Below are positions 57,611-64,000 of a stretch of 64,000 bases of DNA, piece after piece; within the stretch, counting starts at the first letter, position 1; every line of letters starts with the position of its first letter. The translations under genes were made by a program, and so were the position numbers. The DNA comes from Streptacidiphilus pinicola (GTDB taxonomy: Bacteria > Actinomycetota > Actinomycetes > Streptomycetales > Streptomycetaceae), in assembly GCF_003258295.1 (NCBI RefSeq), contig NZ_QKYN01000034.1, forward strand, positions 1 through 64,000, read 5' to 3'. A model generated the notes under the pieces. It worked only from the letters and a program-made list of their open reading frames with translations, had not been told where the DNA came from and made no database searches.

Positions 57611-58645
57611 TCAGGCCAGGCTCAGGTTCTGCCACGGGTCCAACGGCACGTGGCCGATCCGGCGGCCCTCCGCGTCGAGGAGATGGCCGACCAGCTTCGT
57701 GGTCCGCAGGATCACCTGGCGCGCCGTCACCCGTGCCGCTGGGAACAGCGAACCCAGCTGCGCCTCGATCCGCCGCCCGTCCGCGACCTGATGCGTCATC
57801 ACCGCCACCACCACGTTCGCCGTCGCACCCGCCACCACCCCGCACATCCGCACCGCGGGGAGCTCGACCAGCCAGTGCGTCGCCGCGTCCAGCTCGCGGA
57901 CCGGGACGTCGAGCCAGAGCCAGGTGCTGACCGAGTGCCCGTTCAGCCGCGGTGAGGCGTCGCAGCGCAGCACCAGGCGGCCGCTGCGGCGCAGCTCCTC
58001 GACCCGGCGGCGCACCGTCGTCGCCGGCAGGCCGGTGCGCTCGGCGAGTTCGGCGAACGGCATGCGGCCGTCCGCCCCCAGCGCCTGCAGCAGGGCCCGG
58101 TCGTCGAGCGCCCGTCGCAGCGCGCCGCCGCGCGCCGGGACCGTCTCGACGGACGGGCCGAGCCCCGCGCCGATCGCCTCCTGCTGGGAGCGGTCCAGCG
58201 CGCCCTCCCGCCAGCGGCTGCCCTCGCGCAGGGTGCGCTCGACGAACGCCGTGCGGGTGCGCAGCACCCCGGGCACCTTTCCGATGCGGTCCAGCACGTA
58301 GGCGGTGACCTGGCCCGGCTCCAGCGCGGCGACGGTCAGCATGACGTCGGCCTCGCCCGTGACGACCTCGACCGTCGGTGTCTGCGGGTCGGCCGCCAGC
58401 GTCTGCGCGACCGCCAGCACGGCGTCGGCCCGGCAGTCCACCGCGACCAGTGCGGTCAGACCGACGCCCATCCGCTCCGCGGAGGGGTAGCTGGTGACCC
58501 ACGCGTCGCCGTCCGACGTCAGCCGTGCCCAGCGGCGCGAGAGCGTCGCCGGATCCACGCCCAGCGGGCCGGCGAGCCGGGACCAGGGCGCGCGGGGGGC
58601 CACACGCAGCGCGTCCACGAGGGCGAGATCCAGTTCGTCGATCAC
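57611..58645 (-). CDS. Two-module Lrp/AsnC family transcriptional regulator
   Basis: 344 residues, twice the usual length. The first module (about 1-150) has a helix-turn-helix (IDELDLALVDALRVAPRAPWSRLAGPLGVDPATLSRR) and a RAM-like domain. The second (about 175-330) has a helix-turn-helix (DDRALLQALGADGRMPFAELAERTGLPATTVRRRVEEL) and a second ligand domain. Such tandem forms are known in Streptomyces and may act as pseudo-tetramers. It is divergent from an MFS exporter, with GATCCGTGC repeats between them. Confidence 0.9.
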   Translation of the reverse strand: MIDELDLALVDALRVAPRAPWSRLAGPLGVDPATLSRRWARLTSDGDAWVTSYPSAERMGVGLTALVAVDCRADAVLAVAQTLAADPQTPTVEVVTGEADVMLTVAALEPGQVTAYVLDRIGKVPGVLRTRTAFVERTLREGSRWREGALDRSQQEAIGAGLGPSVETVPARGGALRRALDDRALLQALGADGRMPFAELAERTGLPATTVRRRVEELRRSGRLVLRCDASPRLNGHSVSTWLWLDVPVRELDAATHWLVELPAVRMCGVVAGATANVVVAVMTHQVADGRRIEAQLGSLFPAARVTARQVILRTTKLVGHLLDAEGRRIGHVPLDPWQNLSLA

Positions 58646-58663
58646 GCGACGCCCTCCTTGGCC

Positions 58664-58702
58664 GATCCGTGCGCGCGGGGGCGCGCTCTTGCCGATCCGT
58701 GC
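58664..58702. promoter_or_regulatory. Pair of GATCCGTGC repeats between lrp and the MFS gene
   Basis: GATCCGTGC at 58664-58672 and 58694-58702 (30 bp apart), each within GCCGATCCGTGC. Both pairs share GATCCGTGCGCGC on the left copy. They lie 19 nt from the lrp start and 137 nt before the MFS gene. They are probably Lrp binding sites. Confidence 0.6.
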
Positions 58703-58838
58703 GGCGGCGGCCCGACGCGGCCCAGGTTAGCGATCCTTTCGCCCACTCGGGCCTTTCGCCCGCGTGAGCGGCTGCGTTTCCCTGCTCGTGCACTTCTCGT
58801 GCACTCCCGCTGCCTTCCCTGGAACAGAAGGGCCGCCC

Positions 58839-60254
58839 ATGCCCCGTCCCCCCGCCGCCCGGCCGCTGACCGGAGCGGGCGCCCTGGTCGGTCTGCTCGT
58901 CCTCGTCGAGTTCTTCAGCGGCACCATCCAGGGCTCCTTCCCGGTGCTGCTGCCGGATCTCGCCCGGTCACTGCACTTCGACGCGGGCGCACAGGCGCTG
59001 GTGCTCGGGGTGAACTTCCTCGTCGCCGGCGTGACCGTGCCGCTCGGCTCGCGCCTGGGTGACCTGCTGGGCCACCGCCGCCTGTTGCTGGTCACGCTCG
59101 CGCTGACCAGCCTCGGGTTCGCGCTCTCGGCGACCGCGACCGCGCTGCCGCTGCTGCTCGTCGGACAGGCCCTGGCCGGGGTGCTCGCCTGCTGGCTGCC
59201 GCTGGAGTTCGCGCTGCTGCGCGACCAGTTGGGCGAGGAGCGCGGCGGACGCGCCGTCGGCCTGCTGGTCGGCGCGTTGACGCTGGGGACCGTCGCGGGC
59301 GCCGTCGTTCGCCCCGGGCTGTGGATCCTCGCCGCGCTGCCCGCCGTCTCCCTCACGGCGGTGTGGGTGTTCGCGCCGGAGTCCGTGACCCGGGCCGTCG
59401 GACGCTTCGACCGGCGCGGCGCGGCCCTGCTCGCGACCGGCCTCGGGCTGCTCTTCGGTGGCCTCGGCACCGCCGGCAAGTCCGGCGGCGTGTCGCTGAC
59501 GGCCGGCCTGCTGCTCGGCGCGGCCGCCATGCTCGCGCTCTTCGTCCGGCAGGAACTACGCTGCCCCACCCCGACGGTGGACGTGCGGATGCTGGCGCGC
59601 CGCCCCACCGCCCCCGTCTTCGGCCTCAGCCTGCTGCTCGGCTTCGCCCTCTACGGCGCCCAGTCGCCCACCCTCTCCTTCCAGGCCGCCAAGCCCGCCG
59701 AGGACGGCTACGGCCTCGGCGCGGACTCGCGGCTGCTCGGCCTGCTCTCGCTGCCCGCCGTCCTCGGCGCGATGCTCGGCGCGCTCGTCGCCGACCGCCT
59801 GGCCCGCCGTTTCGGCGCCCGCGCCCTGCTGGCCTTCGGCTTCGCCATGAGCGCCCTCGGCTACGCGGTGATCGCCGCGAGCCACGGCAGCGCCGCCGCC
59901 TTCGTCGCCCCCAACGCGGTGGCCGGCTTCGGCGCGGGCCTCGGCCTCAGCCTGCTGCCGGGCCTGCTGATGCGCCGTCTGCCCGCGGACCGGACGGGCA
60001 TCGGCACAGGCGTCTACAACACCCTGAAGACGCTCGCGGGCGCGGCGGCGGGCGCCGTCGGCGCTGCCGTCCTGGACGCGGTGCTGCTGCGCCCCGGCGT
60101 CCCCTCGGCGGCCGCCTACGTCACGATCTGGACCGCCTGTGCCCTGCTCTGCGCCCTCGGCGTGCCCGTCGCCCTGGCCCTGCGTGCGACTCCTGACGGC
60201 GCGACTCCTGACACCAGAGAGGGCATGCGGCTAGCCTCGGAACAGCCGGTGTGA
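58839..60254 (+). CDS. MFS transporter next to the Lrp regulator
   Basis: 471 residues, 14 predicted helices; LLVLVEFFSGTIQGSFPVLLPDL in the first, GSRLGDLLGHRRLLLV as motif A. It lacks the DHA2 D-x-x-I-x-N motif, so the substrate may differ from drugs. Regulation by the divergent Lrp is likely. It is 33 nt upstream of M20 copy B, so the pair may export what the amidohydrolase produces or import its substrate. The ATG at 58839 was chosen over the frame opening at 58764. Confidence 0.87.
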   Translation: MPRPPAARPLTGAGALVGLLVLVEFFSGTIQGSFPVLLPDLARSLHFDAGAQALVLGVNFLVAGVTVPLGSRLGDLLGHRRLLLVTLALTSLGFALSATATALPLLLVGQALAGVLACWLPLEFALLRDQLGEERGGRAVGLLVGALTLGTVAGAVVRPGLWILAALPAVSLTAVWVFAPESVTRAVGRFDRRGAALLATGLGLLFGGLGTAGKSGGVSLTAGLLLGAAAMLALFVRQELRCPTPTVDVRMLARRPTAPVFGLSLLLGFALYGAQSPTLSFQAAKPAEDGYGLGADSRLLGLLSLPAVLGAMLGALVADRLARRFGARALLAFGFAMSALGYAVIAASHGSAAAFVAPNAVAGFGAGLGLSLLPGLLMRRLPADRTGIGTGVYNTLKTLAGAAAGAVGAAVLDAVLLRPGVPSAAAYVTIWTACALLCALGVPVALALRATPDGATPDTREGMRLASEQPV

Positions 60255-60287
60255 TCATCGCCTACGCGCCTTACAGGAGGCCTGTTC

Positions 60288-61490
60288 ATGGTTGCAGCCA
60301 CTCTTGCCGAGTCCGCTGTGCAGTTGTTGCCGGAGTTGGTCGCGTTGCGGCGGTCGATTCACGAGGAGCCGGAGATCGGTCTGGAGTTGCCGTTGACGCA
60401 GGCCAAGGTGGTGGCGGCGTTGGAGGGGCTGGGGTTGGAGGTCTCGCTCGGTGAGAAGTTGAGCAGTGTGACGGCGGTGTTGCGGGGTGGGCGTCCTGGG
60501 CCTGCGGTGTTGTTGCGTGGTGATATGGATGCGTTGCCGGTGCAGGAGACGAGTGGGTTGCCGTTCGCGTCGCGGATCGCGGGGGCGATGCACGCGTGTG
60601 GGCATGATCTGCATGTGGCGGGGTTGGTGGGTGCGGCGCGGTTGCTGGTGGAGCGTCGGGAGGAGCTGGCCGGGTCGGTCGTGTTCATGTTCCAGCCCGG
60701 CGAGGAGGGCTGCGGCGGCGCGAAGGTCATGATCGACGAGGGCCTGCTGGATGCCGCCGGCGTCGAGGTCGTCGCCGCCTACGGCATCCACGTCACCAGC
60801 GGCCTGCTGCCCGGCGGTGTCGTCTCCGGCCGCCCCGGCCCGGCGATGGCCGCCGCCGACACCCTCCACGTCACCCTGCGCGGCCGTGGCGGCCACGGCT
60901 CCGCCCCGCACGCCGCGCTCGACCCGATCCCGGCCCTGTGCGAGGCGGTCACCGCGCTGCAGACCATGGTCACCCGGCGCTTCGACGCCTTCGACCCGGT
61001 CGTGGTGACGGTCGGCCACATCCACGGCGGCACGATCAACAACGTCATCCCCGACGACGCCTCCTTCGAGGCCACCATCCGCTCCTTCTCGGCGGAGGCG
61101 CGCGCCCGCGCGGAGCAGGAGACGCTGCGCGTCGTGCGCGGCGTCGCCGCGGCCCACGGCCTGGAGATCGACGCGCGCTACGAGCGCCTCTACCCGGTCA
61201 CCCGCAACGACGAGACGGAGGCCGCGTTCGCGGCCGCCACCGCCCGCGACCTCCTCGGCGAGGACCGCTTCCGCCCCATGCCCCAGCCCCTGGCCGGCGC
61301 GGAGGACTTCTCCTACGTCTGCGAGCGCGTCCCCTCGGCCTACTTCTTCCTCGGCGCCTGCGCCCCCGACCGCGACCCGGCCACCGCCCCGTACAACCAC
61401 AGCCCGGAGGCCTACTTCGACGACTCCGTCCTCGCGGACGGCGCGTCGCTCCTCGCGGAGCTGGCGATCCGGCGCCTGGCACGCGGGTGA
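60288..61490 (+). CDS. M20 family (M20D) amidohydrolase, copy B
   Basis: 400 residues. The same motifs as copy A (GDMDALP, MHACGHDLH, QPGEEG, GRGGHGSAPH, AGAEDF, NHSPE). It has an AGGAGG site 8-9 nt before the ATG. The first third is nearly identical in DNA to copy A and TTG-rich. Beyond 60721 the proteins differ widely, apart from a 63-nt identical patch (60938-61000). It is probably an operon with the MFS gene. The reaction is likely hydrolysis of an N-acyl amino acid, with the substrate unknown. Confidence 0.9.
   Translation: MVAATLAESAVQLLPELVALRRSIHEEPEIGLELPLTQAKVVAALEGLGLEVSLGEKLSSVTAVLRGGRPGPAVLLRGDMDALPVQETSGLPFASRIAGAMHACGHDLHVAGLVGAARLLVERREELAGSVVFMFQPGEEGCGGAKVMIDEGLLDAAGVEVVAAYGIHVTSGLLPGGVVSGRPGPAMAAADTLHVTLRGRGGHGSAPHAALDPIPALCEAVTALQTMVTRRFDAFDPVVVTVGHIHGGTINNVIPDDASFEATIRSFSAEARARAEQETLRVVRGVAAAHGLEIDARYERLYPVTRNDETEAAFAAATARDLLGEDRFRPMPQPLAGAEDFSYVCERVPSAYFFLGACAPDRDPATAPYNHSPEAYFDDSVLADGASLLAELAIRRLARG
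60298..60721. repeat. 424-nt block shared with the first M20 gene (copy B)
   Basis: Counterpart of 54822-55245. Only four base differences in 424 nt (at B positions about 60321, 60530, 60592 and 60649). Flanking DNA is unrelated upstream. Confidence 0.9.
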
Positions 61491-61502
61491 GTTGCTCTAC
61501 CT

Positions 61503-61563
61503 AGGGGCGCGGGGCTCTGCTGACCACGCGGCGGAGCCGCAATCAGCAGAGCCCCGCGCCCCT
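61503..61563. repeat. 21-bp inverted repeat with GGGGCGCGGGG arms, second copy
   Basis: A perfect 21-nt arm (61503-61523) and its complement (61543-61563) enclose a 19-nt centre with its own GCGG/CCGC hairpin. The outer 12 bases match those at 41396, and the inner ones differ (CTCTGCTGA against AACTGCGCG). It sits between convergent genes and should terminate both. Confidence 0.85.
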
Positions 61564-61567
61564 CAGG

Positions 61568-62437
61568 TCAGTGGCTGAGCGCCGTTATCACCTTGCGGAC
61601 CTGCGCGAGCGGTTCCGGACCGCACGCCCGCAACACCACCGTCCCCGCACCCGCGTCACCGAGCGCGCGGAGTGACGCCGCAGCGTCGTTCGCCGAGCCT
61701 CCCGCGGCGAACGTCTCGGTGACATCCCGCCCGAGCCACTGGGCGTGGCCCGCGACGGCCTCCCGCAGGGCCGGCGCCGCGGCCTCGCCCACGCCGAGGA
61801 ACGTGAAGACCGTGACGGTGTGGTCCGCCCCCGCGCCGCCGCGTTCCGCGGCCGCGCGGACCGCGTGGAGATCCGCCGGGCCGTGGCCCTCGGCCACGAG
61901 CGTGCCCTGGGCGGCGCGTCCGGCCAGTTCGAGGGACTTGGGAGAGACGACGCCCGCGATCACCGGCGGCACCGCGCCCTTGGCCGGTGGGTGCACCAAC
62001 TCCACCCCGTCGAGCCGCAGTTCGCGACCGTCCAAGGTGACCCGCTCGCCGCGCAGCAGGGCGCGGACCGCGGTCAGGGTCTCCTCCAGGAGCGCCAGCG
62101 GCGACCGCGGGGCGACGCCGACCTGGCGCATCCACTCCCGCACTCCGTGGCCGATCCCCGCGACCAGGCGGCCCGGGTGGACCCGGGCCAGCGTGGCGAT
62201 CTCCATCGCCAGCAGCGCGGGGCTGCGCAGCGGCGCCGGGGCGATCCCGAGGCCGACCCGGAGCCGCTCGGTCGCGCCGAGGGCGACCGCCGCCGCCGAG
62301 ATCCCGCCGTTCCAGCCGAGGTCCTCGACGACCCACAGGTCGTCGACCCCGAGCGCCTCCACCTCGCGCGCGAACGCGGGCAGCCCGGCGGGGTCCCAGG
62401 AGCGGTCGTACATGACACCGATACGAAGAGCCGTCAT
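61568..62437 (-). CDS. LLM-class flavin/F420-dependent oxidoreductase
   Basis: 289 residues. A luciferase-like TIM barrel: IGVMYDRSWDPAGLPAFAREVEALGVDDLWVVEDLG, then TERLRVGLGIAPAPLRSPALLAMEIATLARVHPGRLVAGIGHG. Relatives use FMN or F420 for redox of diverse metabolites. The substrate is not readable. The ATG at 62437 was chosen because the longer frame adds unrelated residues. The start codon overlaps that of a divergent GNAT relic. Confidence 0.88.
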   Translation of the reverse strand: MTALRIGVMYDRSWDPAGLPAFAREVEALGVDDLWVVEDLGWNGGISAAAVALGATERLRVGLGIAPAPLRSPALLAMEIATLARVHPGRLVAGIGHGVREWMRQVGVAPRSPLALLEETLTAVRALLRGERVTLDGRELRLDGVELVHPPAKGAVPPVIAGVVSPKSLELAGRAAQGTLVAEGHGPADLHAVRAAAERGGAGADHTVTVFTFLGVGEAAAPALREAVAGHAQWLGRDVTETFAAGGSANDAAASLRALGDAGAGTVVLRACGPEPLAQVRKVITALSH

Positions 62438-62764
62438 GAGCGGCCAAGGTAGCGCCCGGACGGGCGCGCTGCGCGGCGCTCGGAGCCGGCTGACCGGCTC
62501 GCTCGACGCGGGAGCGATGTTCGCGGCCACGGTGGACGAGGAGATCCTCGGGGTCGGGTCGGTGACGCCGCAACCGCACTGGTCCGGCGGCCGGGACGCC
62601 TACGGGCTTGAGCTGGTCGCCCCGCACGCGGCTCGGCGCGGGATCGGCCGGGCGCTGGTGGAGACAGCCCGCGCCTCTACGCTGCCCTCGGCTTCGCCGA
62701 GGAGGAGGTGCGGCACACCCTGCCGCTCGGGGACCGGGGAGCCGTTCCGGGGACCGCACCGTGA
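62436..62764 (+). pseudogene. GNAT acetyltransferase relic
   Basis: The frame from ATG 62436 gives SLDAGAMFAATVDEEILGVGSVTPQPHWSGG, LELVAPHAARRGIGRALVETARA (the acetyl-CoA R/Q-x-x-G-x-G/A motif), then turns to nonsense near 62670. In another frame the GNAT ending resumes: RLYAALGFAEEEVRHTLPLG, stop at 62762-62764. About 30 residues between these parts are missing. The gene has thus lost a segment and shifted frame. Confidence 0.72.
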
Positions 62765-62807
62765 ACACGACTGATCATGACGGCGCGGCAGACCTTATCC
62801 TCGTGCC

Positions 62808-63164
62808 ATGAGCGAGCAGCCCGTCGAGCTTGACGCCGAAGACAAGAAGATCATCACCCTCGCCCGGTCGGCCCGCGCCCGCAACGGCGTCGCCGAGGGC
62901 GCCGCGGTCCGCGACGAGACCGGCCGCACCTACGTCGCCGCGACCGTCTCCCTTCCGTCCCTGCACCTCAGCGCGCTGCAGACGGCCGTCGCCATGGCCG
63001 TGGCCAGCGGCGCGAAGAGCCTGGAGGCGGCCGCCGTCGTCAGCGATGCCAACCACCTCGCCGACCCCGACCTCGCTGCCGCCCGCGACCTCGGCGGCTC
63101 CGGCACCCCGGTCTACCTGGCCGGCACGGACGCGGTTGTCCGCGACACCGTCGTCGTGGAGTAG
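62808..63164 (+). CDS. Cytidine-deaminase-fold protein lacking zinc ligands
   Basis: 118 residues. It keeps the cytidine-deaminase fold pattern: DKKIITLARSARARNGVAEGAAVRDETGRTYVAATV, then LHLSALQTAVAMAVASGA. In active enzymes the latter helix starts with C/H-A-E and a P-C-x-x-C follows later. Here the positions read L-S-A-L-Q-T-A and the PCxxC is replaced by DPDLAAARDLGG, so no zinc site is left. In Streptomyces a gene of this type usually follows the CNNM/CorC gene before era. Its role is unknown and possibly non-enzymatic. Confidence 0.8.
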   Translation: MSEQPVELDAEDKKIITLARSARARNGVAEGAAVRDETGRTYVAATVSLPSLHLSALQTAVAMAVASGAKSLEAAAVVSDANHLADPDLAAARDLGGSGTPVYLAGTDAVVRDTVVVE

Positions 63165-63243
63165 GGCGGCGGTCTCTTGCCAACGCCCCGGGCCCGACTA
63201 GGGTCGGGGCGTCGGCCGTGGAGCGACGTGGGGGAGCGGGCAA

Positions 63244-63405
63244 ATGATGAAGGGCATCGCGTTCATCTGTGGCGTGCTGTTCGTGCTCATGGGCATGGGC
63301 CACTGGCAGCAGGACCAGAACCCGTGGTGGCTCACGGCCTCGATCATCGTGGCGCTGTTCACGGTGGTGGGGGGTGTGGGGTCGCTGTTCAAGAAGGGCA
63401 AGTGA
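63244..63405 (+). CDS. Small two-helix membrane protein (53 residues)
   Basis: MMKGIAFICGVLFVLMGMG and TASIIVALFTVVGGVGSLF form two membrane helices around a HWQQDQNPWW loop, ending KKGK. GGGGGAG upstream fits a ribosome site. No family is known to me. Confidence 0.72.
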   Translation: MMKGIAFICGVLFVLMGMGHWQQDQNPWWLTASIIVALFTVVGGVGSLFKKGK

Positions 63406-63494
63406 GCCTGCGCTCCCACGTTCGGGTGAGTGATGGGCCCAACCCGCTGGGTACGCTGAACAGCACGACGAGGATCCGCGGCATGGGAGCAACG

Positions 63495-64000
63495 ATGACC
63501 GTCGCACCGCCGAACACCCCGACCTGGCCGGTCCCGCCCGAGGACGGCTGGACTGCGGGCGATCTCGACAGGCTCCCGGACCTGCCTCCCCACACGGAGC
63601 TTCTCGACGGGAACCTCGTCTTCATGAGTCCGCAGCGCAACTTTCACATCTACGCGATCAGGTTGCTCGAATACGGCCTCCTGGCCGCCCGTCCTCCGGA
63701 GCTCGCAGTTATCCGCGAAATGACGGTCACGCTGGGCAAGCGCGACCGGCCGGAGCCGGATCTCATGATCGTGCCCAAGGCGGCCGTCATCGACGACCAG
63801 CAGTCCGACTACCGGCCGGAGGACGTCCTGCTCGCGGTGGAGGTCGTCTCGCCGGACTCGGTCGAGCGCGACCGCGACGTCAAGCCGCGCAAGTACGCGG
63901 GCGCTGGTTTCCCGCACTACTGGCGGGTCGAGAACGAGAAGGGCGAGCTCGCGGTGCACGTCTTCGAGCGGGAGGAGGCGACGGGAAGCTACGCGCCGCA
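63495..64000 (+). CDS. Uma2 family endonuclease-like protein, 5' part
   Basis: The frame is open to the window end, about 168 residues visible. DUF820/Uma2 restriction-like fold: LPDLPPHTELLDGNLVFMSPQRNFH, then EMTVTLGKRDRPEPDLMIV (Asp) and LLAVEVVSPDSVERDRDVKPRKYAGAGFPHYWRV, giving the PD-(D/E)xK-like D ... E-x-V. Streptomycetes hold many copies whose purpose is unclear. The ATG at 63495 has GGAG 5 nt upstream. An ATG at 63483 is also in frame. Confidence 0.9.
   Translation, partial: MTVAPPNTPTWPVPPEDGWTAGDLDRLPDLPPHTELLDGNLVFMSPQRNFHIYAIRLLEYGLLAARPPELAVIREMTVTLGKRDRPEPDLMIVPKAAVIDDQQSDYRPEDVLLAVEVVSPDSVERDRDVKPRKYAGAGFPHYWRVENEKGELAVHVFEREEATGSYAP

Noticed and set aside
54822-60721. Insertion-sequence or transposon copies as the cause of the M20 repeat
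   Set aside because: The repeated block lies inside both genes in frame, without terminal inverted repeats, target duplication or a transposase.
63495-64000. Transposase or restriction system
   Set aside because: The sequence matches the Uma2/DUF820 group, and no methylase or specificity subunit is visible.

Overview
The window is about 72% GC (estimated by eye), with GTG starts, very few TTA codons and gene order typical of Streptomycetaceae (Streptomyces, Kitasatospora, Streptacidiphilus or a close relative). The genus cannot be fixed from the sequence. It is a chromosomal core region interrupted by accessory blocks. There is no rRNA operon, CRISPR array, complete insertion sequence, prophage or biosynthetic megacluster.

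Region 1 (1-8187): the end of an MFS transporter, a tRNA-Ala(GGC), a secreted S53 (sedolisin) peptidase, then leuS behind what looks like a leader-peptide attenuator, degV and a small zinc-ribbon membrane protein. Region 2 (8188-17794): comEA, comEC, a small conserved protein, holA (DNA polymerase III delta), then convergent rpsT and an ABM-domain gene, then lepA and a Ser/Thr kinase with an extracellular peptidoglycan-binding domain. Region 3 (17795-24742): a DinB-like mycothiol-type protein, an AraC regulator, a GH25 lysozyme, a 57-residue membrane protein and a heterodimeric ABC exporter. Region 4 (24743-38917): acyl-CoA synthetase, hemW, an F420-type PPOX protein, an ECF sigma factor with a membrane partner, a LuxR/histidine-kinase pair, a pectinesterase-polygalacturonase fusion, a DUF3097 protein, a SnoaL-tailed sigma factor, an MDMPI-type protein, pspAB and htpX. 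Region 5 (39046-50040): a CIRCE operator, hrcA-dnaJ, rsmE, a tricorn protease, a HIT protein, RNase Z, and phoH-ybeY-corC. This is core protein-quality and RNA-processing machinery.

Region 6 (50041-62807) looks like an accessory block placed between corC and a cytidine-deaminase-fold gene. It holds regulator/target pairs (AraC with DUF2000; an XRE/MmyB-type regulator with a frameshifted SDR and an MFS pump; a two-module Lrp regulator with an MFS pump), two M20 amidohydrolases, a DUF4097 protein, a ribbon-helix-helix regulator, an LLM flavin oxidoreductase and a broken GNAT gene. The two M20 genes share a nearly identical 424-nt block that is rich in TTG codons. One M20 gene and the lrp/MFS intergenic region carry the same pair of GATCCGTGC repeats at an identical 30-bp spacing, which suggests a small regulon. 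Region 7 (62808-64000) resumes with the deaminase-fold gene, a 53-residue membrane protein and the start of a Uma2-family gene.

The most notable observations are the leuS leader, the mosaic M20 paralogues and their candidate operators, the pectinesterase-polygalacturonase fusion with its CGGCTGA repeats, the deaminase-fold protein without zinc ligands, and a family of GGGGCGCGGGG inverted repeats.
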